Shown: positions 9,552 through 17,615 of the stretch, piece after piece | How the letters are laid out: each line of letters opens with the position of its first letter | Position numbering within the stretch: position 1 is the stretch's first letter | Assembly (NCBI RefSeq): GCF_002835805.1 | Contig: NZ_PISE01000043.1 | Location: 1-64,000, forward strand | Reading direction: 5' to 3' | Length of the DNA stretch: 64,000 bases | From: Niallia nealsonii | GTDB lineage: Bacteria; Bacillota; Bacilli; Bacillales; Cytobacillaceae | The notes under the pieces: model-generated | What the model was told of the DNA's origin: nothing | The model's database searches: none | What the model saw: the letters and a program-made list of their open reading frames with translations, nothing else | Translations under genes and position numbers: made by a program

Positions 9552-10457
9552 ATGTTATTTGAAGATGTTTTAGAAGAGTATATGTATCATTGTCGAGCTA
9601 GAGGATTTACTGATAAGACGATCAAGAACAAAAATCAAGAGTATAAGCAATTAAAACAGTTTCTAAAAGAAAAAAGAGCCATTACTGAATTAGAAAGTAT
9701 CACGGTTCATGATTTAAAAGCTTATGTAAGAGTGAAGCAAAAGGATGGTTTACAGGCTCAATCAATAGTATCCATGTTTAAAATGATTAAAGCTTTCTTT
9801 TCCTGGTGCGAAAGAGAAGGCTACATAAAAGAGAATATTGCTAAAAAAGTAGAAACTCCAAAGCTGCCAAAAAAGGTATTAAAAGGATTCACTGTAGATG
9901 ATGTTCAAGCAATGATTGACGCATTTAGCTATAAGAATTATTTGGAGGCAAGGAATAAGGCTATTATAGCTATGTTAAGTGATTGTGGTCTAAGGGCTAT
10001 GGAAATCAGAGGGCTTTTGTCTGTAAATGTAAAAGAGACTAATATTCTTATAAATGGAAAAGGAAATAAGGAGAGAATAGGATTCATTTCTCCAGCATTA
10101 AAACGAATCTTAATTAAATACGAGCGTTTAAAAAAGCAATACTTTCAAGATAAGTTGACAACTGATCATTACTTTCTATCCTATACAGGAAACGACATAT
10201 CGCATGTAGCATTGGATAATGTCATAAAAGAAGCTGGCAAAAGAGCAAATATTACAGGGAAACGAGTTTCTCCACACACATTTAGACATTTCTTTAGTGT
10301 TCAATGCATTCTAAATGGAATAGATATTTTTTCTCTCAGCAAACTGCTCGGACACTCAGAATTATCCACTACGCAGCGCTATTTACAATCATTAGAGGAT
10401 TTTGAATTGATAGAGAAAGCTATGCCATCAAGTCCTTTAATGAATATGAGGAAATAA
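9552..10457 (+). CDS. int: Tyrosine recombinase (prophage integrase)
   Basis: 301-aa XerC/XerD-like phage integrase. The N-terminal SAM-like core-binding domain covers about residues 1-100; the catalytic domain has the first arginine in DCGLRAMEIRGL, the lysine in GKGNKER, the HxxR box in SPHTFRHFF, and the final histidine and nucleophilic tyrosine in LLGHSELSTTQRYL. All catalytic residues are present, so it may be active. The ATG at 9552 has a GGGTGG site 6-11 bases upstream; an in-frame TTG at 9465 lacks one. It lies directly inside attL. Confidence 0.93.
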   Translation: MLFEDVLEEYMYHCRARGFTDKTIKNKNQEYKQLKQFLKEKRAITELESITVHDLKAYVRVKQKDGLQAQSIVSMFKMIKAFFSWCEREGYIKENIAKKVETPKLPKKVLKGFTVDDVQAMIDAFSYKNYLEARNKAIIAMLSDCGLRAMEIRGLLSVNVKETNILINGKGNKERIGFISPALKRILIKYERLKKQYFQDKLTTDHYFLSYTGNDISHVALDNVIKEAGKRANITGKRVSPHTFRHFFSVQCILNGIDIFSLSKLLGHSELSTTQRYLQSLEDFELIEKAMPSSPLMNMRK

Positions 10458-10460
10458 GGG

Positions 10461-10526
10461 ATGATTTTAGATGAAGAATGGATATTGTTAATTAAAGAAG
10501 CTAAAACGATAGGATTATACGTTTAA
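10461..10526 (+). pseudogene. Truncated SinI-like anti-repressor
   Basis: Starts 3 bases after the integrase stop. The peptide opens LDEEWILLIKEAKTIGL, which matches the dimerisation helix of SinI (consensus LDxEWVxLxxEAKxxGIS). The remaining helix is missing and the frame stops after 21 codons. In Bacillus prophages SinI/SinR-like regulators commonly follow the integrase. From about 10513 the sequence is better read as a tail protein in another frame, so the gene was cut by the deletion. Confidence 0.6.
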
Positions 10527-11705
10527 TCAAAGTGGTTATTATCGATTATTAATTAGGAAGAGCAGCGATGTTGAAATATTAGATACTGAGATTAGCACTA
10601 TAAAAAATCTTTTTCATTCTTAAAAAAAGAGAATAGAAATATCGAAAAAAATACCGCATCCAATAACTTTGATTTATCAAAACTAACTTGGGAATTAGGA
10701 AAAATTGAACCAAATGGTTCAGATAGCGTTTCAACAATTAGACTTAGAACCAACTTAAATGATTTAATCTACTTAGAAATAAATGATGTCATTAAAATAG
10801 ATAATGATTATCAAATTATTCCTATTAGATACAACAAAAATAGCACTTTTAACAGTTATCCTTTAGGATCTTCTTGGTTAAAGAAAAAACTTATCATTAA
10901 TCAAAATGGTTTTTACAGGTTTTTAGTGAAAAAATACAATGATACAGATTTTTTGACTCAAGATATTGAACTGGCTAAATCTAAAATTAAACTCATTCGT
11001 AATAATCTTTCTTCGATTTTAACCAGTGAAAATTCAAGGCAGTTAAAGGTAACATTAGAAAATGCGCTAAAAACTTCTGCTATTATAAGTGATTGGCGGA
11101 ATGAGAAAATGTCACATGGTAGTATGATTTTACCCGATGAGTATTCAAATGACGGAACTTTTTGGGCTACGTATATAGCTAATGATAACAGTACAGTGGA
11201 AGCTCCATGGGAAATGCAAGCATATATACCTTTGGTGAAGTTTAATATTGTTGACCCCAATGATATAAAAAAATGGAAAGTGCTAGAAGTTGGTAGCACA
11301 TTTGGGGGATTTACTCAATCAGGTAGACCTCCTTACGAACCTAATTTAGTTGTCTTAGAAGATAAAGTCTTGATCATTTTTAATTCAAATGAACAGTCTG
11401 ATGCTACTGATATAAAGTTGGCAACCATTGAATTTGATAAAAACACGGAAACCTTTGGCAATTATAATGTTTCGAAATTAACTTATACTTCTGGTGGTTC
11501 ACAAAAGACAATTGATATGACAGCTACAAATGTTTCTACCGCATACAGAGAACTAGGTTATATATTGAGTTCTGATTTAATTGATGCGCTGGTAGTTAAT
11601 CGAATAATTAAATACAACAATTATTATTATGGAGCTATCGCCAGTTTTAATACTGCCAATGGATTAGGGTTTAAAGGGATGGTTATTCGCTCATTAGATG
11701 TATGA
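10513..11705 (+). pseudogene. Phage tail/minor structural protein, 5'-truncated part
   Basis: No start codon. The first piece (10513-10623) ends a domain with NQSGYYRLLIRKSSDVEILD. After an A7 run where the frame shifts, a second frame (10596-11705) gives a full copy of that domain: LTWELGKIEPNGSDSVS, then IRLRTNL, ending NQNGFYRFLVKKYNDTD. The two ends are paralogous, so the protein carried tandem copies of a carbohydrate-binding-like tail domain. The remainder (SDWRNEKMSHGSMILP onward) is a glycan-binding propeller-like region. A GTG at 10926 opens a 259-codon frame but falls inside the domain. Probably not functional. Confidence 0.6.
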
Positions 11706-12178
11706 ATTGGGAATTTGTAACTATCCCTAACACTCTTAGCGGAGATGCTCTAGAGGTATTCATTGAGATTATTAACAATAAACTGTATTATGTGGCTAGA
11801 GGTAGTAATTCAATTGGTTGTTATGATTTGGTCAGTGGTACTTGGAGTTCTTTTGTGAGTATTCCTGAAATCATGACATCGAAACCTTCTTTAGTTGTGT
11901 ACAATAGCAAGTTATACTTGTTACACAATACTAATAATAGTTTAACAACTAGTTGGGGAACGTTAGGAAGAAGTGCTACTGCTATTAGAGAAGTTAATTT
12001 AACCGATTTAAGTTTTAGTAATGTGGTTGAATTACAAAGTAGCACAGGTCTACATTATACCTGTCCAGTTGAGTATAAAGGTGATTTGTACATGTCTTTT
12101 TCAGAAGACAGAAGGAAACTTAATAAAGATCAATTGAGATCTAATATAGGTTTTTTTCCTATTGTTTTTAGTCAATAG
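11702..12178 (+). pseudogene. Phage tail/minor structural protein, C-terminal part
   Basis: 158-codon frame overlapping the previous one by four bases (ATGA). It opens NWEFVTIPNTL and carries beta-propeller-like strands (NNKLYYVARGSNSIGCYDL, YNSKLYLLHNT, YKGDLYMSFSEDR), ending LNKDQLRSNIGFF as phage tail proteins of this type do. The text across the junction (SLD then MNWEFV) suggests one protein split by a frameshift. Separate translation through the overlap is possible, but no ribosome site precedes the ATG. Confidence 0.5.
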
Positions 12179-12210
12179 GATACTACTGTGCAACAACTAA
12201 ATATCAAATC

Positions 12211-12240
12211 AAGAGTCCTCCTAGGGGACTCTTTTATTTT
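12211..12240 (+). terminator. Terminator after tail gene
   Basis: Stem AAGAGTCC / GGACTCTT with loop TCCTAGG, then TTATTTTT. Confidence 0.85.
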
Positions 12241-12308
12241 TAACTTTTTTGACATTTCCTTCTTAATAGCTTTTGATGAAACTATCATTGGATGAGGAGG
12301 AAAAATTA

Positions 12309-12557
12309 ATGTGTGAGAAACACCATCATACTGTTAGCATAATTGATTTTAATAGTATTAATTCTAAAAGTTTATTTGTGAAAGTTATTGGTTTTGATGC
12401 TGACTTAGGAAAAGAGTTTGAAGGGGAAGTGAAATTTGTAAATGGTATGCCATTCGGAGATTTAATACATCCCCAGAGATCAATTTTATCTCCTACATGT
12501 AGGTCTACTGTTCGAAGTTATTTGTTAAATAAGTATAATGAGGGAGAATTTATTTGA
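12309..12557 (+). CDS. Hypothetical prophage protein
   Basis: 82-aa soluble protein that I do not recognise. It opens MCEKHHHTVSIIDFNSINSK and has a basic C-terminus (HPQRSILSPTCRSTVRSYLL). The ATG at 12309 is chosen because GAGGAGG lies 9-15 bases upstream; an ATG at 12276 has none. It lies between the tail gene and the lysis cassette, each side bounded by a terminator, so it may be a separately expressed accessory gene. A similar-looking terminator (AAGAGTCC / GGGCTCTT, 12582-12609) follows. Confidence 0.7.
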   Translation: MCEKHHHTVSIIDFNSINSKSLFVKVIGFDADLGKEFEGEVKFVNGMPFGDLIHPQRSILSPTCRSTVRSYLLNKYNEGEFI

Positions 12558-12581
12558 TATTCAGAAGATATGAGCATAGCT

Positions 12582-12609
12582 AAGAGTCCTTTTTAGGGCT
12601 CTTTTTTAC
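12582..12609 (+). terminator. Terminator before the lysis cassette
   Basis: AAGAGTCC / GGGCTCTT with loop TTTTTA and T-run; near-copy of the one at 12211. Confidence 0.8.
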
Positions 12610-12634
12610 TGTCTATTTTAAGGAGGTGATTCCC

Positions 12635-12829
12635 TTGGAACATCGTGTTTCAAAGCTAGAAGATGAAATGAAGGATGTAAAAACTCGATTGGCAGTAGCC
12701 GAGTCTAATATCAAGGATATCAAAGAAGACATTTCTTCGATAAAAAGTAATACAACATGGCTATTAAGGATTGTAGTTGCAGCGATAATTGCAGCCATAT
12801 TTGGATTGATTTTAAAAGGAGGGGTTTAG
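12635..12829 (+). CDS. xhlA: XhlA-family hemolysin/lysis protein
   Basis: 64-aa protein: an N-terminal coiled coil (VSKLEDEMKDVKTRLAVAES, KDIKEDISSIKSNT) and one C-terminal membrane helix (TTWLLRIVVAAIIAAIFGLI). This is the layout of XhlA of PBSX-like prophages, which works with the holin and endolysin in host lysis. The TTG at 12635 is chosen because AAGGAGGTGA, a perfect anti-16S match, ends 6 bases before it; a GTG at 12626 would lie in that site. The stop is directly adjacent to the holin ATG. Confidence 0.88.
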   Translation: MEHRVSKLEDEMKDVKTRLAVAESNIKDIKEDISSIKSNTTWLLRIVVAAIIAAIFGLILKGGV

Positions 12830-13054
12830 ATGGATAAAGCCAGTGTTACACGTTTTGCATTGTTAATTGTAGCAGTAATAAACTCCGTATTAAATATGCT
12901 GGGTTATGAAACTATCCCTGAAGATTTAGTTAACGATTTAATTGCTGTTGGATCAGGTTTATACATATTGTACGCAGGATGAAAAAACAATTACTTAAGC
13001 AAAAAGGGATTAAAACAGAAAGAAGTACTTAAAGAAAATGATTTAGCAAAGTAA
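12830..13054 (+). pseudogene. Phage holin (SPP1-type) with an in-frame stop
   Basis: Frame opens MDKASVTRFALLIVAVINSV with two hydrophobic stretches, then TGA at 12980-12982, then continues in frame as KNNYLSKKGLKQKEVLKEND to TAA at 13052. SPP1-type holins usually have tryptophan before KNNY, so TGG to TGA fits the stop. As it stands a 50-aa protein keeping both membrane stretches would be made. Downstream of xhlA by zero bases and upstream of the endolysin. A sequencing error cannot be excluded. Confidence 0.8.
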
Positions 13055-13086
13055 GAGTGATAACTAATCGTTATTGCTCTTTTTTA
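13053..13086 (+). terminator. Hairpin between holin and endolysin
   Basis: GAGTGATAAC / GTTATTGCTC with two wobble pairs and a T6 run. Confidence 0.7.
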
Positions 13087-13116
13087 TTTGTAAAAAATAA
13101 TTAGGAGGAATTTAAT

Positions 13117-13851
13117 ATGTCATTCACACCTAAATACAATGAAAGAAATTTAAAAAACTTAGCTCAACTTGGTGACAATACAAAGAAGAAAGCTATCCAA
13201 TGGTATGAATATTTAGTTGAAAATGAAATTGAAGTATTGATTTATGAAACTATTCGCTCTGTAGAAACACAAAGAGAAAACGTGGCAAAAGGCGCTTCTC
13301 AAACCATGAAATCCTATCATATTGTAGGTCAAGCATTAGACTTCGTAATGATTGATTCTAAAGGGAATGCGCTATGGAATGGATATGGTTCTGCTGATGC
13401 TAAAAAGGTTATTGCTAAAGCTAAAGCAGCAGGCTTTGAATGGGGTGGTGACTGGTCTGGATTTGTAGATAAGCCACACCTTGAATATCATCATAAAGGA
13501 TACGGAACAGATATATTTAAGACTAAAGGTGACGCTATTGCTTTATCCGAAGTTAAAGAAGTGACTAAAACTACAACTAAAACAACTACATCAGTTAAGA
13601 ACACTGAAACTAAAAAAGAAACTATTTCTCTTCCAACAGGTACATACAAAAAAGGTTCTAAAGGTAATGCTGTAAAACAAATCCAAGAAGCATTAAATAA
13701 ATTATACTTCAAATGCGGAAATGCTGACGGTGTATTTGGTGCTAAAACAGTAGATGCCTTAGAAAGATTCCAAAGTGTTTATTGTAATCCTGTCGATGGT
13801 ATTTATGGTAAGAATACGAGAGCAGTTATGTTGAAACAGTTAAATAAGTAA
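13117..13851 (+). CDS. Prophage endolysin, M15 L-Ala-D-Glu peptidase
   Basis: 244-aa endolysin. Residues about 1-135 are a CwlK/VanY-type M15 peptidase with the zinc motif SYHIVGQALDF (His and Asp ligands) and the second histidine in DKPHLEYH. A Thr/Lys-rich linker (about 145-170) leads to a C-terminal peptidoglycan-binding domain (KGSKGNAVKQIQEALNKLYF ... DGVFGAKTVDALERFQ ... VDGIYGKNTRAVM). It has no signal peptide and so needs the holin. It cleaves between L-Ala and D-Glu of the stem peptide by family knowledge. GGAGG lies 8-12 bases before the ATG. Confidence 0.93.
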   Translation: MSFTPKYNERNLKNLAQLGDNTKKKAIQWYEYLVENEIEVLIYETIRSVETQRENVAKGASQTMKSYHIVGQALDFVMIDSKGNALWNGYGSADAKKVIAKAKAAGFEWGGDWSGFVDKPHLEYHHKGYGTDIFKTKGDAIALSEVKEVTKTTTKTTTSVKNTETKKETISLPTGTYKKGSKGNAVKQIQEALNKLYFKCGNADGVFGAKTVDALERFQSVYCNPVDGIYGKNTRAVMLKQLNK

Positions 13852-13855
13852 TATA

Positions 13856-13890
13856 AAAAAAGGACAGTTACTTTAACTGTCCGTCCTTTC
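13856..13890 (+). terminator. Endolysin terminator
   Basis: AAAGGACAGTTA / TAACTGTCCGTCCTTT type hairpin directly after the stop, ending in TTTC. Confidence 0.75.
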
Positions 13891-13926
13891 TTCGTTTAAA
13901 ATGTGGCTTTCATGAGGTAAGAAAAT

Positions 13927-13949
13927 AACCAACTCAATGAGTTGGTTAT
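13927..13949. terminator. Bidirectional hairpin
   Basis: Perfect stem AACCAACTCA / TGAGTTGGTT with a 2-base loop between convergent genes. Confidence 0.65.
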
Positions 13950-14107
13950 GCTATTTCTTCAACTTCTGACTTATCAAAAATAGGAAGCGAATATTTACTT
14001 ATATCCATTTTTAATGCGTATCCACGCCCCGTTTCCTTTAAGAGTATACCTTCTTCCCCGAAGTAAATACTATTTGTATTTATTACTTTAAAATGTCTTT
14101 GCTGCAT
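13946..14107 (-). CDS. Small hypothetical protein
   Basis: 53-aa minus-strand protein opening MQQRHFKVINTNSIYFGEEG and ending FDKSEVEEIA. An AAGGAG site lies 9 bases before the ATG, which supports a real gene. It is followed by the bidirectional hairpin AACCAACTCA / TGAGTTGGTT (13927-13949), which touches its stop. I recognise no family. It is convergent with the endolysin gene. Confidence 0.7.
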   Translation of the reverse strand: MQQRHFKVINTNSIYFGEEGILLKETGRGYALKMDISKYSLPIFDKSEVEEIA

Positions 14108-14335
14108 AATTAAATACTCCTTTATGTAATTTATTTAGTTTGTATTCAGTATGAACTAATGAGTGTGATAAAATACTTCATTCATTTTAAATAATATTTA
14201 TTAATTTATCTTTATAACAGCCAGCACAATCTTTTTTTCTTTTATTGGTTAATCTTAAATAGATCATCTGTGTATATTTGAATAAAAATAAATAACTTAG
14301 GCAAATATATTGAAAAACTCTAAGGAATGAATTTG

Positions 14336-14626
14336 ATGAAAAAGAGATATGTATTATTTGCTTTTCTTTGTTTATTTTTAATAATGTCAGCTATAACAAA
14401 TCCTTCTGATAAAGATGAATATGCTGATTGGGTAGGAAATCAAATTAAGCAAGAAAAAGGTCCTTTATTAGGAATGCTTGGTGGATCTCTTATTAAATTA
14501 GGAACATCCAAAAAGGATTTTGTCTTGTTTACTATATATGAGACAAAATTTGATAAAAATGAGAAAAAGCCATTGATAGCATTAGGAATTTTTAATAATT
14601 TTATTTGGTTAGAAGAAGGGGAGTAG
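14336..14626 (+). CDS. DUF4359-like small exported or membrane protein
   Basis: 96-aa protein with an N-terminal hydrophobic helix (YVLFAFLCLFLIMSAI), then TNPSDKDEYADWVGNQIKQE, the NPS-x-x-x-Y-x-x-W pattern of DUF4359 proteins. Function unknown. The ATG at 14336 has AAGGAA 10 bases upstream; an ATG at 14327 is too close to it. It may be cargo of the prophage. Confidence 0.7.
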   Translation: MKKRYVLFAFLCLFLIMSAITNPSDKDEYADWVGNQIKQEKGPLLGMLGGSLIKLGTSKKDFVLFTIYETKFDKNEKKPLIALGIFNNFIWLEEGE

Positions 14627-14640
14627 TTTGGAGCTACTCT

Positions 14641-14841
14641 TTATTTTTTTATCCATATTTTCCTAATATCTAAATCTAACTCTTCAGATATTCTATATAC
14701 AACTTTAAAGGAAGGAAATGAATTATTATTTACAATGGAACTCAAAGCCCCTGTGCTAATTCCAATCACCTTTGCAAAATCTCCATGTTTTATTTCTCTC
14801 TCAGCTAAAATAACTTTCAATCTACATTTATAATCCATCAT
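14641..14841 (-). CDS. Cro/CI (Xre) helix-turn-helix regulator
   Basis: 66-aa single-domain DNA-binding protein. The helix-turn-helix is GDFAKVIGISTGALSSIVNN, then PSFKVVYRISEELDLDIRKI, like the short Xre regulators YozG/YvaO. GAGGTG lies just before the ATG pair at 14841/14838; a GTG at 14847 overlaps it. It probably controls nearby prophage genes; no other repressor remains in the element. Confidence 0.88.
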   Translation of the reverse strand: MMDYKCRLKVILAEREIKHGDFAKVIGISTGALSSIVNNNSFPSFKVVYRISEELDLDIRKIWIKK

Positions 14842-15094
14842 GAACACCTCAAGTTATTACATTCTACATTATTTTCTTTACTCCTTTTAAAAATATTTCA
14901 GTGGACAAGATATATTGGACAAACCAGACTTCATACCATTTACTATACCAAATGAATTACCACCCTAGTAGCTTGATCGAGCATATGCCAGATCTCTTTA
15001 TATCAGTAGCTGAAGCTGTCTTTTTTGAATGCTAGATTGATGGGATAGATACTATGTATCTATAAAGAGTGGCGTAGGAAAGGAGGAATATCAA

Positions 15095-16426
15095 TTGTTT
15101 TTTGAAGCAATCTCAACAGTAGTTATGGGAGGTTTAGCTTTACAAGCTCATCTCTCGAAAAATGGAAATGGGAACGACTCGAAAAAATTGAACAAAATAT
15201 TTGCTCTGACAGGATTAAACGTAAAGGACGGAACACAAACACTTACTACTCAATTAGTAAAGAAACGTAATTATGAATGGGGGACGGAATATCGTTATCG
15301 AATACCTTTAGGAAGAAGTTTCGAGGATTATGTATCTAAGCAAAAATCGATTGAAGCAGGGATAAATACACGTACAGTTAAACTTCAATTAGGAGACCTA
15401 AAACAGATGAAATTAGATCGTAATATTATCCAGAGTATTAGAGGTCTCTATAAGAGAAAACTTACTGAGAGGAAGGAAATAGAACTTTCCTATGATGGAA
15501 TGTTAATTATTCGAGTTTACGATGAACCGATGCCCACTTTGGTTGAAATGTTTGAAGGAAAAGGATGGTCTGTTCCAATTGGCATCATGAGAGAAAAAAA
15601 CACAACTATATTTCATGATTTTGAAAGAATACCACACTTTGTATTAGGTGGAGCCACACGATATGGGAAATCAAATTTAATTAATGGCATTATCGCTTCT
15701 CTAATTAAACAGAAGCCAAACCATGTAAAATTACATCTTGTAGACTTAAAAGGAGGAGTGGAACTATGTGACTATGAAAATATTAAGCAGACTGTTTCTA
15801 TCGCATATGAGCCAGAAGAAGCCAGGGAAGTACTAGAGAATGCTTATAACGAAATGAGAAAGATGCAGCAAAGGGTTAGGAATCTGGGGAAAAAGAATGT
15901 CCGAGAAGCTGGGATACCGGAACGGCATTTTATTATTATTGATGAAGTTGGAGAACTAAATCCTGAAGAAGCAGTAGATAAGAAGGATATAAAAAAGGAT
16001 GGTATCGTCATTCAAAAAAGTGAAAAGACAATAAAAGAAGAATGTCAAAAGTACATGAGTCAGATATCTCGATTAGGTGCAGGTTTAGGTTTTCGCCTAA
16101 TTCTAGCTACCCAATATGGAACAGGAGATATCATTCCTAGACAATGTAAACAAAACAGCGATGCAAAATTATGCTTCCGTGTACAGTCTTCCACAGCATC
16201 AAGAGTTGTGTTAGATGGGGAAGGAGCAGAAAAACTGCCAGAAATAAAAGGTCGTGCCATTTACCAAACAGCCGATAAAAAAATCATAGTCCAAACTCCA
16301 CTAATAACTTCAGAAATTATCCATTCCATTATTGATCCACACATAAAAGAGGTGAAACCAGTTGAAACAACTAAACAAGCGCCAAGAAGCAATGCTATTA
16401 TCATTAAAAAAACTGGACTTTCTTAA
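15095..16426 (+). CDS. FtsK/SpoIIIE-type DNA-translocating ATPase
   Basis: 443-aa soluble ATPase. Walker A is GGATRYGKSN (about residues 187-196), Walker B HFIIIDEVGEL (about 279-289), and QISRLGAGLGFRLILATQ is the sensor region. There is no N-terminal membrane domain beyond a short hydrophobic start. Such proteins sit beside replication-relaxation genes on Bacillus plasmids, ICEs and prophages, and are thought to move DNA in transfer or replication. Start is TTG with AAAGGAGG 8-15 bases upstream. Its end overlaps the next gene by 65 bases in a different frame. Confidence 0.88.
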   Translation: MFFEAISTVVMGGLALQAHLSKNGNGNDSKKLNKIFALTGLNVKDGTQTLTTQLVKKRNYEWGTEYRYRIPLGRSFEDYVSKQKSIEAGINTRTVKLQLGDLKQMKLDRNIIQSIRGLYKRKLTERKEIELSYDGMLIIRVYDEPMPTLVEMFEGKGWSVPIGIMREKNTTIFHDFERIPHFVLGGATRYGKSNLINGIIASLIKQKPNHVKLHLVDLKGGVELCDYENIKQTVSIAYEPEEAREVLENAYNEMRKMQQRVRNLGKKNVREAGIPERHFIIIDEVGELNPEEAVDKKDIKKDGIVIQKSEKTIKEECQKYMSQISRLGAGLGFRLILATQYGTGDIIPRQCKQNSDAKLCFRVQSSTASRVVLDGEGAEKLPEIKGRAIYQTADKKIIVQTPLITSEIIHSIIDPHIKEVKPVETTKQAPRSNAIIIKKTGLS

Positions 16427-16955
16427 TCGTGACCAACTACAAACTATCCACAAATTAGGAAAGGTTAGAAATGCCAATAGAATACTCAAGGAGCTATCAC
16501 CTTACTTAGAATCCTATAGAGAAGAATATTCCACGATTTATTACTTAAATGCTGAAGGAAGAGCATATGTGAATTCTGAAAAGGTAAGAAGAAAGAATCC
16601 ATTTGTAAATCACACAATTATGAGAAACTATTTTTACATTTTTGCAAAGTGTCCTGTTGAATGGAACAACGAAATAAGTGTCAATGATGGGATAACCACT
16701 TTAGTTACAGATACATGGTTCAAAGTAAATGGAAAGTATCACTTTCTAGAAGTGGATTCTTTACAAAAGATGAAAGAAAATCGAGCAAAAGTAAAGAATT
16801 ATTTAGCGCTGTTTAATGCAGGACATCTAGCAAAACATTTTGGCTATTTCCCACCTTTAATATGGTTAACTACTACTGAATTGAGAAGAAAGCAATTAAA
16901 AGAGCTGTGTAAGGAATTGCCATGTGTTGTTTATACGATTGATGAAATCAGATAG
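16362..16955 (+). CDS. Replication-relaxation family protein
   Basis: 197-aa protein of the Replic_Relax family (PF13814). An N-terminal winged helix (LNKRQEAMLLSLKKLDFLNR DQL) is followed by a nuclease-like fold with LVTDTWFKVNGKYHFLEVDS, whose D and E-x-D resemble metal-binding residues, and WLTTTELRRKQL. The family is linked to replication and transfer of mobile elements; no mechanism is proven here. Start is TTG with AGAGGTGAAA upstream, inside the ATPase gene, so the two are coupled. Confidence 0.82.
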   Translation: MKQLNKRQEAMLLSLKKLDFLNRDQLQTIHKLGKVRNANRILKELSPYLESYREEYSTIYYLNAEGRAYVNSEKVRRKNPFVNHTIMRNYFYIFAKCPVEWNNEISVNDGITTLVTDTWFKVNGKYHFLEVDSLQKMKENRAKVKNYLALFNAGHLAKHFGYFPPLIWLTTTELRRKQLKELCKELPCVVYTIDEIR

Positions 16956-17048
16956 AATTTTATCCTACGTGATATTACTGGATATTTTTCGATAGTCAAC
17001 TATCTTTGTAGATATTTATTGATAAACATTTATAAGGGAGAGATTAAT

Positions 17049-17486
17049 ATGCAAACAATAGCATTTAATGAATTTATGAGTGGGAGTTATAAAGTAAAGG
17101 AGAAAGACTTTACACCAAAATTGGCGAAAAGTAATATAGGTAAACTGGCGAGAAGAGTCGGAACTTCAATTGCTATTCCACTAATATTAGCAAAACCTGT
17201 ATTTGCAGCTAGTCCAATAAATGTAGTTCCAGTCGATGCAAAAGAGTGGATGGGAGAACAAACACTATCTATGATTGCCCATGCATTAGATCCATTAGTT
17301 GATGTATTAGTTGCTTTATCTTTTCCAGTGGCTTCAGTGATTATAGTTGGAGCATGTTTCTTCTTTATGTTTGATAAGTCGGATAAAGCATGGGGAATGA
17401 TAACTAATGCTGGGTTAGGTTATGTGTTGATACAAATATCTCCATTGATATTGAATGTGTTGAAGCAAATAGGGAGTGCTGTTTGA
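17049..17486 (+). CDS. Pilin-like (VirB2/TrbC-type) membrane protein
   Basis: 145-aa protein. A basic N-terminus is followed by a signal-like helix ending KPVFAASP (residues about 40-55), then two membrane helices (DVLVALSFPVASVIIVGACF and NAGLGYVLIQISPLILNVL) joined by the short loop FDKSDKAW. Two helices after a cleavable leader is the VirB2/TrbC layout; no pair-wise similarity can be tested here. GGGAGAG lies before the ATG at 17049, favoured over the 17019 start. It follows the ATPase/relaxation pair, which fits a transfer-related role, but no relaxase or VirB4 gene is present. Confidence 0.55.
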   Translation: MQTIAFNEFMSGSYKVKEKDFTPKLAKSNIGKLARRVGTSIAIPLILAKPVFAASPINVVPVDAKEWMGEQTLSMIAHALDPLVDVLVALSFPVASVIIVGACFFFMFDKSDKAWGMITNAGLGYVLIQISPLILNVLKQIGSAV

Positions 17487-17522
17487 CTCCACGGTGTTGT
17501 TAGTTTGTCAAAGAGAAAAGAG

Positions 17523-17580
17523 AAGTTTATCGAACAATATCGTAAACTAAGCAGCAAGATATTGTTCGATAAACTTTTTA
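17523..17580. terminator. Long AT-rich hairpin between convergent genes
   Basis: Perfect 19-bp arms AAGTTTATCGAACAATATC / its complement (17558-17576), 16-base loop, TTTTTA after. Probably a bidirectional terminator. Confidence 0.75.
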
Positions 17581-17615
17581 TTGAATTCAAAGTAGTAGGA
17601 TGTTTTCCACTAGGC

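Noticed and set aside
10926-11705. Complete gene starting at GTG 10926
   Set aside because: The frame is open and similar to tail proteins for 110 codons upstream, and no ribosome site precedes the GTG.
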